A DNA stretch of 64,000 nt from Mucilaginibacter limnophilus (GTDB lineage Bacteria > Bacteroidota > Bacteroidia > Sphingobacteriales > Sphingobacteriaceae), in NCBI RefSeq assembly GCF_004005815.1, contig NZ_SACK01000001.1:930001-994000 (forward strand), read 5' to 3'. Position numbers and translations under genes: made by a program. Numbering within the stretch: the stretch's first letter is position 1; every line of letters begins with the position of its first letter. Shown here in pieces: positions 17,005-26,802 of this stretch. The notes below the pieces were generated by a model. That model saw only the letters and a list, made by a program, of their open reading frames with translations. It did no database searches and was not told the DNA's origin.

Positions 17005-17109
17005 AATAGATTATTTTATGTAGTTCAGGTTAATATCAGCCATAACCGTGCCATAGAATAAACATTTCAGGCACATAATTGTCATCATTAAACAGTAATA
17101 GCCGATATA

Positions 17110-17592
17110 ATGAAAAAGATAACACTTATTACAATACTGGGAATAGCAAGCTTGGCTGCCTGCAATTCCGGTGGAAAAAAAGATCAAACCGATAGCCTGA
17201 ACACGGATACATCAATTATTACGGATACAACTAAAAATGTTTCAACAACAGGAGAAGCTTGTTTTTTGCACACTGATGGAACAAAAAACCAGGATAGTAC
17301 AAAAGTACATCTTATAATTAATGGTAATAAAGTATCAGGCGATATGCTGTGGCTACCCGCTGAAAAAGACAGCCGAAAAGGTACTTTGCAAGGTACACAG
17401 GACGGTAACACCATAAAAGCCGTATGGACATTTATGCAGGAAGGTATGCAAGATACTATCGCAGTGGAATTTGATTTTCCGGGAGATGTATTGAAACAAA
17501 AACCACTTAAAGCTGATTTGAAAAGCGGCAGGCAGGTAACCGACACAGCGGCTGATTATACAGTTGTATATAAAAAGGTAGATTGTGAATAA
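17110..17592 (+). CDS. Hypothetical lipoprotein (160 aa)
   Basis: The lipobox LAAC gives Cys18. After a Ser/Thr/Asp-rich linker, one small beta-rich domain of about 110 residues follows (GEACFLHTDGTKNQDS, VHLIINGNKVSGDMLWLPAEKDSRKGTLQG, AVWTFMQEGMQDTIAVEF). The pattern of a labelled measure of change with KGTLQG and a closing Cys resembles small periplasmic lipoproteins common in Bacteroidota. I cannot name the family. The gene stands alone. Confidence 0.7.
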   Translation: MKKITLITILGIASLAACNSGGKKDQTDSLNTDTSIITDTTKNVSTTGEACFLHTDGTKNQDSTKVHLIINGNKVSGDMLWLPAEKDSRKGTLQGTQDGNTIKAVWTFMQEGMQDTIAVEFDFPGDVLKQKPLKADLKSGRQVTDTAADYTVVYKKVDCE

Positions 17593-17694
17593 TCAGCTGT
17601 TTGTAATGTAAAAGTCTGCAGTGCTGATTTGACTATCACTTTACATTTATAAAAATGGAATGACCGTTATTTGAGCCAAACAACAAGATTTAAC

Positions 17695-18489
17695 ATGGAT
17701 TTGCAATTAAACGGAAAAACCGCTTTTGTAAGTGGTTCTACACAAGGTATAGGGCTTGCTATTGCTAAAAGGTTGCTTAAGGAAGGCGCATCTGTAATAA
17801 TTAACGGGCGTACGCAACAACGTATTGACGAAGCAATTGAAAAATTGAAACAAGAAGTGCCAGCTGCTGATGTAAAAGGTATCCCTGCTGATTTCAGTAA
17901 AGTTGACGAAGTGAATAATCTGCTTGCTGAGTTAGCGGAAGTTGATATACTGATTAACAACGCCGGCATATTTGAGCCTAAACCGTTTGTGGATATAACC
18001 GATGAAGACTGGCTGCGCTTTTTTGAAGTGAACGTACTTAGCGGGATCAGGCTGGCTCGGCATTATTTCCCTAAAATGCTTGCTAAAAACTGGGGCAGGA
18101 TCATCTTTATCTCAAGTGAATCAGGTATTATAGTGGCTGAAGAGATGCTGCATTACAGCACAACAAAAACAGCTCAGTTAACCGTTAGTCGTGGTTTGGC
18201 CGAACTTACAAAAGGTACAAATGTTACCGTAAATGCAGTTTTGCCGGGACCAACAAAATCAGAAGGGGTTAATGAATTTGTTAATCAACTGGCTGCCGCG
18301 CAAAATATTACACCTCAACAAGCCGAAAAAGATTTCTTCAAAACAGCTCGTCCTACATCATTGATACAGCGTTTTGCAAGTGTTGATGAAATAGCTAACC
18401 TGGTAGCTTATATATCAAGTCCGTTGTCGGCAGCTACCAACGGTGCGGCGCTGCGTGCCGATGGTGGCGTGGCAAGGCTTATATTGTAA
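17695..18489 (+). CDS. SDR family oxidoreductase
   Basis: This classical short-chain dehydrogenase/reductase uses NAD(P)H. The nucleotide-binding motif SGSTQGIG lies at residues 13-20, NNAG at 88-91, and the catalytic triad is Ser140/141 with Tyr154 and Lys158 (YSTTK). The C-terminal part carries TNGAALRADGG, usual for the 3-oxoacyl-reductase-like branch. The substrate is unknown. The frame is open from a TTG at 17671, but the ATG at 17695 gives the normal N-terminus for the fold. No paired pathway genes lie nearby. Confidence 0.9.
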   Translation: MDLQLNGKTAFVSGSTQGIGLAIAKRLLKEGASVIINGRTQQRIDEAIEKLKQEVPAADVKGIPADFSKVDEVNNLLAELAEVDILINNAGIFEPKPFVDITDEDWLRFFEVNVLSGIRLARHYFPKMLAKNWGRIIFISSESGIIVAEEMLHYSTTKTAQLTVSRGLAELTKGTNVTVNAVLPGPTKSEGVNEFVNQLAAAQNITPQQAEKDFFKTARPTSLIQRFASVDEIANLVAYISSPLSAATNGAALRADGGVARLIL

Positions 18490-18507
18490 GATTTAGATTC
18501 AAAATAA

Positions 18508-18528
18508 CGATGGGTTTAACACCCATCG
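18508..18528 (-). terminator. Hairpin between SDR and ppnP
   Basis: CGATGGGT and ACCCATCG form a perfect 8-bp stem with a 5-nt loop. A T-rich tail (TTATTTTG) is found only on the minus strand, so it mainly fits ppnP termination. Confidence 0.55.
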
Positions 18529-18546
18529 CTATAATCAGTTATTAAA

Positions 18547-18831
18547 CTATCTGTACTTGCACAGGTATGATACCTGTTTGTGTGATTTTACTTTGAATGA
18601 TTGTCCGGCCTCAACTTCAAAAGATTGTCCGTTTAAGTACGATTGCCATATTTCACCTTTACCGGGCAATAAAGCATGTAATTCTCCCTCAATAACCACC
18701 ATTGTTTCATGCTGTGAAGTGCTGAACTCGTATTCGCCCGGATCAATAACACCAACGGTTGATTTGCCTTCGGCCGATGTATAGGCAAGCGATTTAACCG
18801 CTCCACTAAAATAACTGTTTACGTCTATCAT
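18547..18831 (-). CDS. ppnP: Pyrimidine/purine nucleoside phosphorylase (PpnP/DUF1255)
   Basis: PpnP is a small cupin-like enzyme that cleaves several nucleosides with phosphate. The 94-residue chain shows the family pattern: SLAYTSAEGKSTVGVIDPGEYEFSTSQHETMVVIEGEL, then LPG and VEAGQSFKVKSHKQVSYLCKY at the end. The length is normal. It is downstream of msrA on the same strand, but a terminator separates them. Confidence 0.9.
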   Translation of the reverse strand: MIDVNSYFSGAVKSLAYTSAEGKSTVGVIDPGEYEFSTSQHETMVVIEGELHALLPGKGEIWQSYLNGQSFEVEAGQSFKVKSHKQVSYLCKYR

Positions 18832-18836
18832 GGTTG

Positions 18837-18883
18837 TAAAATTAAAACGGGCGAATATGTAAAATTTTTACAATATCGCCCGT
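18837..18883 (-). terminator. Terminator of msrA
   Basis: ACGGGCGA and TCGCCCGT flank further pairing A/T bases to make a stem of about 16 bp. On the minus strand the stem is followed by TTTTAATTTT. Confidence 0.75.
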
Positions 18884-18911
18884 ATATCTAACAACTCACA
18901 TATACTGTAGT

Positions 18912-19532
18912 TTATTTTTTCAGCTTTTCTTTGAAGATTTTTTCGAGCTTGTCAACTTTTGGTTTGATTACTGCACGGCAATATGGCTGACTACCATTAA
19001 GATTATAATAATTTTGGTGGTAATCTTCGGCCTTATAAAAGGCTTTGTATGGCGCTATTTGTGTAACCACAGGCTTGCCGAACGCATTTTGCTTATTCAG
19101 TTCAGCTTTATAGTGATCGGCAAGCGCTTTTTGCTGCGGGTTATGATAAAATATTACCGAACGGTACTGCGTTCCTTCGTCGGCACCCTGGCGGTTAAGT
19201 GTTGTGGGGTCATGCATTTTCCAGAACACTTCAAGCAATTCTTTATAGCTGATCACGTCCGGGTTAAAGGTGATCTGCGTAACCTCGGCATGACCTGTAG
19301 TACCTGAAGATACATCCTCATACGATGGATTTTTTACATTTCCGCCTGAGTAACCCGATTCAACTTTTGAAACGCCTTTTAGTCGCTGAAAAACAGCTTC
19401 GGTACACCAGAAACATCCCATGCCAAACGTCGCTTTTTCTGTTGCCACGGGTTTGTTTTGTGATTTTGCTGCGGTGAAGATAATTAACAACGCTAATAAA
19501 ATAGTTTGTGCTTTTATGCTGATCTTTTTCAT
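18912..19532 (-). CDS. msrA: Peptide-methionine (S)-S-oxide reductase MsrA, exported
   Basis: MsrA reduces methionine-S-sulfoxide in proteins. The motif GCFWC places the catalytic cysteine at residue 40, with Glu45 next in the active site, followed by GVSKVESGYSGG and the conserved TGHAEVTQITF. An N-terminal hydrophobic segment (about 7-23) acts as a signal peptide, so the enzyme should be periplasmic. The C-terminal half has no clear recycling Cys and no MsrB domain. It is divergent from the FISUMP lipoprotein, with nested inverted repeats between. Confidence 0.95.
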   Translation of the reverse strand: MKKISIKAQTILLALLIIFTAAKSQNKPVATEKATFGMGCFWCTEAVFQRLKGVSKVESGYSGGNVKNPSYEDVSSGTTGHAEVTQITFNPDVISYKELLEVFWKMHDPTTLNRQGADEGTQYRSVIFYHNPQQKALADHYKAELNKQNAFGKPVVTQIAPYKAFYKAEDYHQNYYNLNGSQPYCRAVIKPKVDKLEKIFKEKLKK

Positions 19533-19580
19533 TGCTTAACTTTAAGTGATGTACGCAATTTTTTTGTGTTTAGTTTAAGA

Positions 19581-19624
19581 CATGGGTAGTATGACATACT
19601 GCCGACAAAACAATATTACCCATG
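19581..19624. promoter_or_regulatory. Nested inverted repeats between msrA and FISUMP gene
   Basis: CATGGGTA (19581-19588) and TACCCATG (19617-19624) enclose a second palindrome AGTATG-A-CATACT (19588-19600). The site is in the divergent intergenic region and may be an operator serving either gene. Confidence 0.4.
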
Positions 19625-19668
19625 GGCTGTAACCCCTATAATCGCTTTTACGTACTGATTTATTAACC

Positions 19669-20412
19669 ATGAAAAACGTATTTTTTACTTGGGTATGCAC
19701 CATATCATGCATCTTTTTATTGGGAAGTTGTTCAAAATCTGAACTTAGTTCGAATACCGAACAAAAACCGGAACCCGTACCCGCAGAGCGGGTTGAAGGG
19801 TCTGTTTTAATAGGTGACGAAGTTTATCCAACTATAACAATAGGAAACCGTGAATGGACAACAGAAAATTATCATGGAGAAGGTGGCGTTATGGTTCCTG
19901 TAATCGTTGTCCCGCCCGAACAAGATACATTGGTTTATGGAAAACTGTATACTGAAGAAGAAGCTAAGGCAATAACACTACCTGCAGGATGGCGATTGCC
20001 TAATACCAATGATTTTGTTCAATTGCTTCGCCGTGAAATGTCCGATTATAAGCGCGGTTCAACTATTCCGCCTGAAATTGCTGCGAGGTATATGGCTAAA
20101 CACAGGTGGCAATTTACAACCGACGGAAACAACCTTACAGGTTTCAAAGCCGTTGCTGCCGGGCGTTATACCGAAAATGCTTTAGTTGATACCATACACT
20201 ACGGCATGGGCACCACAGCAGCCTACCTGATTATTGATACAAGTACCGTTGAGAACGAATACAAACGGGCAATTTTGATTGAAAAAACAGATGAAGGTTC
20301 AACCATAAAAATGCGTGACATTATGCCGGTTAATTTGTACCGTAATGGTGAGTTATATAATGTTAACGATCGTTATACATTGCGTTTCGTGCGGGATAAA
20401 GTAAAGGAATAA
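19669..20412 (+). CDS. FISUMP-domain lipoprotein
   Basis: The lipobox LGSC (Cys20) follows a hydrophobic signal segment. After a Pro/Glu linker, the domain has the Fibrobacter succinogenes major paralogous (FISUMP) pattern: YPTITIGNREWTTENY, then LPAGWRLPNTNDFVQLLR, ending with a beta segment (YTLRFVRDK). Such proteins are exported and anchored at the cell surface or periplasm; their molecular function is unknown. The gene is divergent from msrA. Confidence 0.85.
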   Translation: MKNVFFTWVCTISCIFLLGSCSKSELSSNTEQKPEPVPAERVEGSVLIGDEVYPTITIGNREWTTENYHGEGGVMVPVIVVPPEQDTLVYGKLYTEEEAKAITLPAGWRLPNTNDFVQLLRREMSDYKRGSTIPPEIAARYMAKHRWQFTTDGNNLTGFKAVAAGRYTENALVDTIHYGMGTTAAYLIIDTSTVENEYKRAILIEKTDEGSTIKMRDIMPVNLYRNGELYNVNDRYTLRFVRDKVKE

Positions 20413-20440
20413 CTAATATACTAAAAACAAGCTTTAGATT

Positions 20441-20488
20441 TTACCATTACCCGCGGCTCAAGCACCAGCCGCGGGTATAAGGTAATTT
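20441..20488. terminator. Hairpin after FISUMP gene
   Basis: ACCCGCGGCT pairs with AGCCGCGGGT across an 8-nt loop, with extra outer pairing (TTACC/GGTAA). There is no clear T tract, so terminator function is uncertain. The remaining part of 20413-20749 is AT-rich with a weak inverted repeat (ACAGGTATT 20519-20527 and AATACCTGT 20582-20590) and no small gene. Confidence 0.5.
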
Positions 20489-20749
20489 GTAAGTATAGAT
20501 AGATGATTGTTAAGCGTGACAGGTATTAGGTATTACCACGATGTAAAAATATAACACCTATCTCTTAAAAAACCACGTAGAAATACCTGTTTTTAAATTT
20601 TTTTCACTGTATAAAAAATGGGTTAAAACACCTGTTGACTGCTATTTGCCTATCCCTCATAGATATATTAACACCCTTGCCATTTTTCAACAATTAATAA
20701 CTAAGTGCCGTTAAGCAGTTAAATTAGGCGGTTAAAACAGGGCAGAATT

Positions 20750-23359
20750 TTGGCAAAAGCAACCGCGAAAGAAACACCGTTAATGCAGCAGTATAACGCT
20801 ATAAAGGCGAAGTATCCCGGCGCGCTGCTGCTGTTCCGTGTGGGTGATTTTTATGAAACATTTGGTGAAGACGCGGTTAAAGCGGCGGGCATACTGGGTA
20901 TTGTGCTTACCCGGCGCGCAAACGGCGCTGCCACGCATATTGAACTGGCCGGGTTTCCGCACCACTCGCTTGAAACTTATCTGCCCAAACTTGTACGCGC
21001 CGGTCAGCGGGTAGCTATTTGCGATCAGCTTGAAGATCCAAAAACTACAAAAACCATTGTTAAGCGTGGCGTTACCGAACTGGTTACCCCGGGTGTGGCC
21101 GTAAGCGATAACATACTTCAGCAAAAAAGTAACAATTATCTCGCATCGCTATATTTTGAAAAGAACAGCATAGGCATAGCCCTGATTGATATCTCTACCG
21201 GTGAATTTTTAACCGCGCAAGGAAGCAGTGGTTATATAGATAAACTGCTGCAAAGCTTTGCCCCAAGCGAAGTGATCTTCCCTAAAAGCCGCCAGCACGA
21301 TTTTAAAGATACTTATGGCGACCGCTTTTACACTTATATGCTTGATGAATGGCCCTACAGTGGCGATTATGCAGAAGAAACGCTGTTGAAGCACTTCGGT
21401 GTAAAATCACTTAAAGGTTTTGGTATTGATAGGCTTAACCTGGGTATCATAGCCGCCGGTGTTGCCCTGCATTATTTGAACGAGACTGAGCACCGCAACC
21501 TGCAGCATATATCAGCCATCAGCAGGATAGAGGAGGACCGTTACTTGTGGCTCGACAGGTTCAGCATACGCAACCTGGAATTGGTTGGATCGGCTAACGA
21601 AAACGCCCGTACGCTGGTTGAAGTGCTTGACAATACTTGTTCGCCCATGGGCGCACGCTTACTGCGTCGCTGGATTGTGATGCCCTTAAAAGAAATCAAG
21701 CCTATAAATGACCGCCTGAACGTGGTTGAATATCTGCTTGAGCAGGAGGAGCTGCGCGAAACCCTGCAGCAGCAAATACGACAAATTGGCGACCTGGAAA
21801 GGTTGATTTCCAAGATTGGTTTGCAAAAAGCAAATCCAAGGGAGGTTTGTCAGCTTAAAAAAGCACTTTTAGCTATCGGTGAGATCAAGAAGATCAGCGA
21901 AGCATCAACAAGTCAGCCATTGCAGTCGATAGGTTCGCAGCTTAATCCGTGTGCTTATATCTGCGAAAAAATAGATAAAGAATTACACCCCGAACCACCG
22001 GTAGCACTGGTTAAAGGTTCGGTAATGAACGAGGGCATAAACGAGGAACTCGACCGTCTGCGTAAAATCGCATTCGGCGGCAAAGGCTACCTGCTTGAAA
22101 TACAAAAACGTGAAGCCGAACTGACCGGTATACCGTCGCTTAAAGTTTCATTCAACAACGTATTCGGCTATTATCTGGAAGTTACCCATGCCCATAAGGA
22201 CAAGGTCCCTGCCGATTGGATACGCAAGCAAACGCTGGTTAATGCAGAGCGCTATATCACACCAGAACTGAAGGAATACGAAGAGCAGATATTAGGTGCT
22301 GAAGAAAAAATATTCGCGCTGGAAACCCAGTTGTATAATGACTTATTGTACTCGTTAACCGATTACATTAAGCCAATCCAGTTAAACGCGCAACTGATAG
22401 CCCGCCTGGATGTGTTATTGAATTTCGCCGAAATATCTATCAAAAATCATTATGTAAAACCTCAGATAAACGAAGGCAAACTAATAGATATAAAAGGCGG
22501 CCGCCACCCGGTAATAGAAAAAACACTTCCGCTAGGCGAGAGCTACATTACCAACGATGTTTTCCTCGATTCCGAATCACAGCAGATTATCATCATTACC
22601 GGTCCCAACATGGCAGGTAAATCGGCATTATTACGACAAACCGGCTTAATAGTGCTAATGGCGCAGATGGGATGTTTTGTACCGGCTAAAAGCGCTGTAA
22701 TTGGTTTGGTTGATAAAATATTTACACGGGTCGGGGCCTCAGACAACCTGTCGTCAGGTGAATCAACCTTTATGGTGGAGATGAACGAAACGGCAAGTAT
22801 CTTGAATAACCTTTCAGACAGGAGTTTGATTCTGCTGGACGAAATTGGCCGGGGTACTTCTACTTATGACGGTATTTCAATAGCCTGGGCTATTGCCGAA
22901 TATTTGCATAACCATCCATCAGCCAAAGCCAAAACGCTGTTTGCTACCCACTATCATGAGTTAAACGAGTTGAGCAATTCATTTAACCGGGTAAAAAATT
23001 TCAACGTATCGGTAAAAGAAGTCGGTCAGCAAATTATCTTCCTGCGGAAATTAGTGCCTGGCGGAAGCGAGCACAGCTTTGGTATTCACGTAGCTAAACT
23101 GGCAGGTATGCCGCAAAAGGTGTTAAGCCGTGCAAATGATATCCTAAAAAAACTGGAAAATGAGCGCACCGGCGGCGAACATATAAAAGAAAGCATCCGC
23201 AAGGTGCAGCGCCAGGCAGTGCAGATGCAAATGTTCTCAATAGACGACCCGGTGCTGGTTAAAATACGCGACACCTTAAATAATTTGGATGTAAACACGT
23301 TAACACCGGTTGAAGCGTTAATGAAACTTGATGAAATACAGCGCTTAATAAAAGGATAA
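20750..23359 (+). CDS. mutS: DNA mismatch repair protein MutS
   Basis: MutS recognises mismatches and starts repair. The mismatch-binding Phe-x-Glu motif is at residues 34-36 (DFYETFG). Walker A (GPNMAGKS) lies near 618, followed by a Walker [15 protein letters not shown] and the ATHYHEL switch. Length 869 is normal for MutS and there is no Smr domain, which separates it from MutS2 at the window start. The start is a TTG giving [10 protein letters not shown]; no upstream ATG is in frame, and this N-terminus fits the family. It is preceded by a 337-bp gap without an obvious promoter. Confidence 0.97.
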   Translation: MAKATAKETPLMQQYNAIKAKYPGALLLFRVGDFYETFGEDAVKAAGILGIVLTRRANGAATHIELAGFPHHSLETYLPKLVRAGQRVAICDQLEDPKTTKTIVKRGVTELVTPGVAVSDNILQQKSNNYLASLYFEKNSIGIALIDISTGEFLTAQGSSGYIDKLLQSFAPSEVIFPKSRQHDFKDTYGDRFYTYMLDEWPYSGDYAEETLLKHFGVKSLKGFGIDRLNLGIIAAGVALHYLNETEHRNLQHISAISRIEEDRYLWLDRFSIRNLELVGSANENARTLVEVLDNTCSPMGARLLRRWIVMPLKEIKPINDRLNVVEYLLEQEELRETLQQQIRQIGDLERLISKIGLQKANPREVCQLKKALLAIGEIKKISEASTSQPLQSIGSQLNPCAYICEKIDKELHPEPPVALVKGSVMNEGINEELDRLRKIAFGGKGYLLEIQKREAELTGIPSLKVSFNNVFGYYLEVTHAHKDKVPADWIRKQTLVNAERYITPELKEYEEQILGAEEKIFALETQLYNDLLYSLTDYIKPIQLNAQLIARLDVLLNFAEISIKNHYVKPQINEGKLIDIKGGRHPVIEKTLPLGESYITNDVFLDSESQQIIIITGPNMAGKSALLRQTGLIVLMAQMGCFVPAKSAVIGLVDKIFTRVGASDNLSSGESTFMVEMNETASILNNLSDRSLILLDEIGRGTSTYDGISIAWAIAEYLHNHPSAKAKTLFATHYHELNELSNSFNRVKNFNVSVKEVGQQIIFLRKLVPGGSEHSFGIHVAKLAGMPQKVLSRANDILKKLENERTGGEHIKESIRKVQRQAVQMQMFSIDDPVLVKIRDTLNNLDVNTLTPVEALMKLDEIQRLIKG

Positions 23360-23374
23360 TCATAGTTATAGTTA

Positions 23375-23388
23375 GGGTGTTTTCACCC
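23375..23388 (+). terminator. Weak hairpin after mutS
   Basis: GGGTG and CACCC pair across TTTT, 16 bp past the stop. It is short and lacks a T tract. Confidence 0.3.
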
Positions 23389-23483
23389 AATTAGTTCATC
23401 TGTTGTAACGATATGATGATTTACGCCGTCATTGCTTTATACGTTTTTTAAACGATAACCGGATGACACAAATTACATCAACC

Positions 23484-24113
23484 ATGAAAACACGAAACTC
23501 AACCTTCGCCTTTTTGCTTTTGGCATTCATTATAACATCATGCAGTACCATAAAAAAAACACCGCGTCCTGTAGTAAATAACGGCACTTATACTCCGGCG
23601 CCTGAAGGTCCAACGGTAAAAAAGCTTGGTCCGTATGTGATGGAAAAGCCCGAAAAGGAAATAGCTGAAAAGTATGCGACAATATTGAACGTTCGGAAAA
23701 CCGATATCAGAAACGGTCGATTGTATAAATTTATTGATGAATGGATGGGCACGCCATACCGTTATGGCGGGTTAGACAAGGATGGGGTAGATTGTTCAGG
23801 TTTTGTGTACACGCTACAACAGCAGGTTTACGATATACAGAACATGCCTCGTTCAACCAATTTACAGATTAACTTCATCAAACGGAAATATGAAGAAGAG
23901 TTAAAAGAAGGCGACTTGGTTTTCTTTGATTTTGACGGCAGGCAGTTCAGTCACGTGGGTGTTTACCTGCAAAACGGTTATGTAGTGCACGCCAGTACCC
24001 GCAGAGGAGTTATTATCGTAAAACTGCATGATCCATCATTATACAAATACTTCTCGCGCGGTGGTTCGGTAATGGTTGAAAGGGAAGGCGAGGAGATAAG
24101 CAGCGGGCGGTAA
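23484..24113 (+). CDS. NlpC/P60 family (C40) cell wall peptidase lipoprotein
   Basis: This family hydrolyses peptide stems of peptidoglycan. The ATG at 23484 is chosen because it starts the lipoprotein signal peptide (lipobox ITSC). The catalytic Cys is in DKDGVDCSGF (Cys104), His in SHVGVYL, and a third polar residue in HASTRRGV. The region before the domain is a linker typical of this lipoprotein type. Neighbours (a 40-aa peptide, then PBP1C) also concern the cell wall. Confidence 0.92.
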   Translation: MKTRNSTFAFLLLAFIITSCSTIKKTPRPVVNNGTYTPAPEGPTVKKLGPYVMEKPEKEIAEKYATILNVRKTDIRNGRLYKFIDEWMGTPYRYGGLDKDGVDCSGFVYTLQQQVYDIQNMPRSTNLQINFIKRKYEEELKEGDLVFFDFDGRQFSHVGVYLQNGYVVHASTRRGVIIVKLHDPSLYKYFSRGGSVMVEREGEEISSGR

Positions 24114-24177
24114 TCTTAACCTTGATTTTAATTTTTTAAGGAAGTATCAGGATTCCTTAGTGTAAAGCTGTTTTTTC

Positions 24178-24185
24178 TATCTTTG
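24178..24185 (+). promoter_or_regulatory. -7 element of the 40-aa membrane peptide
   Basis: TATCTTTG is an exact TAnnTTTG match ending only 4 nt before the ATG at 24190, implying a leaderless or nearly leaderless transcript. A TTA rather than TTG is at the -33 spacing of 19 nt. Confidence 0.5.
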
Positions 24186-24189
24186 CGTG

Positions 24190-24312
24190 ATGCAAAAACA
24201 AAAAGAAGATTATTCCTTCTGGACAAAATATAAACGCTTTGCAAAAACGGAAATATTGCTGTATGTGATCATGATTATTGGTATCATTCTCGGAATAGCA
24301 ATATTCTCTTAA
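24190..24312 (+). CDS. 40-residue single-span membrane peptide
   Basis: The peptide starts MQKQKEDYSFWTKYKR (basic, cytoplasmic) and ends with a hydrophobic helix of about 20 residues (LLYVIMIIGIILGIAIFS), typical of a small inner-membrane protein oriented with N inside. A promoter element sits 4 nt before its ATG, and it lies between two cell-wall genes. I do not recognise a family. It may modulate a membrane complex; the only support is size, topology and promoter. Confidence 0.55.
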   Translation: MQKQKEDYSFWTKYKRFAKTEILLYVIMIIGIILGIAIFS

Positions 24313-24358
24313 CTCTTTTTATACTTCCGGAAATTCATACTTTGTATATTGCGTGGTA

Positions 24359-26758
24359 ATGCACCCGCGTTTAAAAACAATTCAGCAAAAATTAAAAAAG
24401 CCTAAATCCATCGCTACACTGTCAGTGCTGGCTATTCTGCTTTTATTGTTTGCATTCTGCCTGCCTAAGCCTTTGTTTAAAAGCCCAACTTCTTATGTTA
24501 TTGATGACGCGCAAGGGCAATTGTTAGGTGCTTCTATCGCCAGCGACGGGCAATGGCGCTTTCCGTATAATAATAGCGTGCCCGAAAAGTTTAAACAATG
24601 CATCATCACTTTTGAGGATAAGCGCTTTCGTAGTCATCCCGGTGTGGATGTTTTGGCGATGGGGCGTGCTGTAAAAGAAAGTATTAAGGCCGCGCATGTT
24701 ACCAGCGGGGGCAGTACGCTTACCATGCAGGTGATACGCATGGCAACCAATCATAAGCGCACTTTCTGGAACAAACTGGTTGAAATGTTCATGGCGCTGC
24801 GACTTGAAGTGGGGTACAGCAAGAACGAAATATTAGCCTTGTATGCCAGTAACGCCCCTTTCGGTAGCAATGTTATCGGGCTTGATGCTGCCGCGTGGCG
24901 TTACTATGGCCGCAGTGCTGATAAACTTTCGTGGGGTGAAATGTCAGCCCTTGCAGTATTACCTAATTCACCATCATTGGTGCATCCCGGTAAAAACAGG
25001 CAAACTTTATTAAAAAAACGAAACCGACTGCTTGACAAATTAAAAGCCGAAAATATAATTGACAGCACCACTGCACAGCTGGCAAAACTTGAACCGGTGC
25101 CTGATAAGCCAGTGCCGTTACCCCGTTTCGCCCCACACTTGCTGCAGGTATTTAAACAGCAGAATAAACAGGGGAAAATTGAAGGTGACGCTCGTATCAC
25201 CACCACTATAAAACTCGGCCTTCAACAACAGGTAAGCACCGTATTGGAACGCCATCACCAGGTTTTAAAGGCAAACGATATCAATAATATTGCGGCTGTT
25301 GTGCTGGATGTGGAAACCGGATCGGCATTGGCTTATGCAGGCAATATATTTCATCCGGGGGATGTGCAGTTAGAAAGTGATGTAAATGTGGTGAATGCGC
25401 CACGCAGTCCGGGAAGTACATTAAAGCCGTTACTTTATGCCGCCATGCTTAACGATGGCTTTATATTGCCAAACAGCCTGATACCTGATGTACCTACGCA
25501 AATAGCAGGTTATCACCCGGAGAATTTTGATTTGGGATACGATGGCGCTGTAACAGCATCAGTAGCATTATCCCGGTCACTTAATGTGCCGGCCGTTAAA
25601 ATGCTGCAGCAGTTTAAGTATGAGCGTTTTTATGACTTTCTGCACAAAGCTGGAATAACTACCTTATCCAAGCCTGCCGATCATTACGGACTTTCACTCA
25701 TCCTTGGCGGCGGTGAGAATACACTTTGGGAACTCACCGGTGCCTATGCCGACATGGCGCGGGTATTAAACCATTATTCAAAATATAACGGAAAGTACGA
25801 TCCGGCTGATTGGCACACACCTGTGTATTCGGTATCTTCAACAAAGGAAAAACCAGAGCTGCAAAACAATGGCTTGCTTGATGCAGGAGCTGTCTATTAT
25901 ACCTTCCAGGCAATGGAAGAGGTTATGCGCCCGGGTGAAGAAATGTTGTGGCAGCAATTCAGTTCAACGCAGCGTATTGCGTGGAAAACCGGCACAAGTT
26001 TTGGTTTTAGAGACGGATGGGCAATTGGTGTTACGCCAAAATATGTGGTAGGCGTTTGGGTTGGTAACACCGATGGCGAAGGCAGACCGGGGCTTACAGG
26101 AATTAATAGCGCCGCGCCGGTGCTTTTTGATATTTTCCGGCTTTTGCCGGTAAGCCGCGACTGGTTTGATATGCCTGTACGGGATATGGTAAAGATTGCT
26201 GTTTGCCCACAAAGCGGCTACCGTGCCGGTGAATACTGTACAAGCCCTCAGCTAATGTGGGTGCCTAAAAATGGTTTAAAAGCAAAGGTTTGCCCATGGC
26301 ATCAATTGGTGCATATATCAGGTGATGGAAAATGGCAGGTAACTTCAGATTGTGAACCGCCACAAGCTATTCTGAATAAAAAATGGTTCGTGCTGCCGCC
26401 TTCTATGGAATACTATTACAAAGCAAAAAACTTTGAATATCATGTTTTACCGCCATTCAGGGCCGATTGTGTGCAGGAAAATACCAATCCGATGGAAGTA
26501 ATTTATCCAAAGGATGGCGCCAGGGTTTATGTACCTCTTGAGGCAGACGGACAGCGTGGCCGCATGATCTGTAATGCCGCTCACCGGCAGGAAGGCGTAA
26601 AAATATTTTGGCATCTTGATAACAAGTATGTAGGCGAAAGCCACCACCTGCATCAAATGGCGTTGAACCCTTCGCCGGGAAAACATACGCTAACTTTGGT
26701 TGACAGTAATGGCAATACCACCGTCATAAATTTTGTAGTGATGGATAAAGAGCAGTAA
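24359..26758 (+). CDS. pbpC: Penicillin-binding protein 1C
   Basis: This bifunctional peptidoglycan synthase has an N-terminal membrane anchor (about 20-38), a GT51 glycosyltransferase domain (FEDKRFRSHPGVD, TSGGSTLTMQ), a transpeptidase domain with SPGSTLKP (SxxK), SRSLN (SxN) and KTGTS (KTG) motifs, and a C-terminal BiPBP_C domain ending near the stop. The length of about 800 fits PBP1C. The ATG at 24359 is two codons inside an open frame with a GTG. In Proteobacteria pbpC is next to an alpha-2-macroglobulin gene; here that protein is encoded about 13 kb away. Confidence 0.95.
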   Translation: MHPRLKTIQQKLKKPKSIATLSVLAILLLLFAFCLPKPLFKSPTSYVIDDAQGQLLGASIASDGQWRFPYNNSVPEKFKQCIITFEDKRFRSHPGVDVLAMGRAVKESIKAAHVTSGGSTLTMQVIRMATNHKRTFWNKLVEMFMALRLEVGYSKNEILALYASNAPFGSNVIGLDAAAWRYYGRSADKLSWGEMSALAVLPNSPSLVHPGKNRQTLLKKRNRLLDKLKAENIIDSTTAQLAKLEPVPDKPVPLPRFAPHLLQVFKQQNKQGKIEGDARITTTIKLGLQQQVSTVLERHHQVLKANDINNIAAVVLDVETGSALAYAGNIFHPGDVQLESDVNVVNAPRSPGSTLKPLLYAAMLNDGFILPNSLIPDVPTQIAGYHPENFDLGYDGAVTASVALSRSLNVPAVKMLQQFKYERFYDFLHKAGITTLSKPADHYGLSLILGGGENTLWELTGAYADMARVLNHYSKYNGKYDPADWHTPVYSVSSTKEKPELQNNGLLDAGAVYYTFQAMEEVMRPGEEMLWQQFSSTQRIAWKTGTSFGFRDGWAIGVTPKYVVGVWVGNTDGEGRPGLTGINSAAPVLFDIFRLLPVSRDWFDMPVRDMVKIAVCPQSGYRAGEYCTSPQLMWVPKNGLKAKVCPWHQLVHISGDGKWQVTSDCEPPQAILNKKWFVLPPSMEYYYKAKNFEYHVLPPFRADCVQENTNPMEVIYPKDGARVYVPLEADGQRGRMICNAAHRQEGVKIFWHLDNKYVGESHHLHQMALNPSPGKHTLTLVDSNGNTTVINFVVMDKEQ

Positions 26759-26802
26759 AACGCTAATCAATGCGTATCTTGGCTTAAAATCTATCGATAC
26801 TA

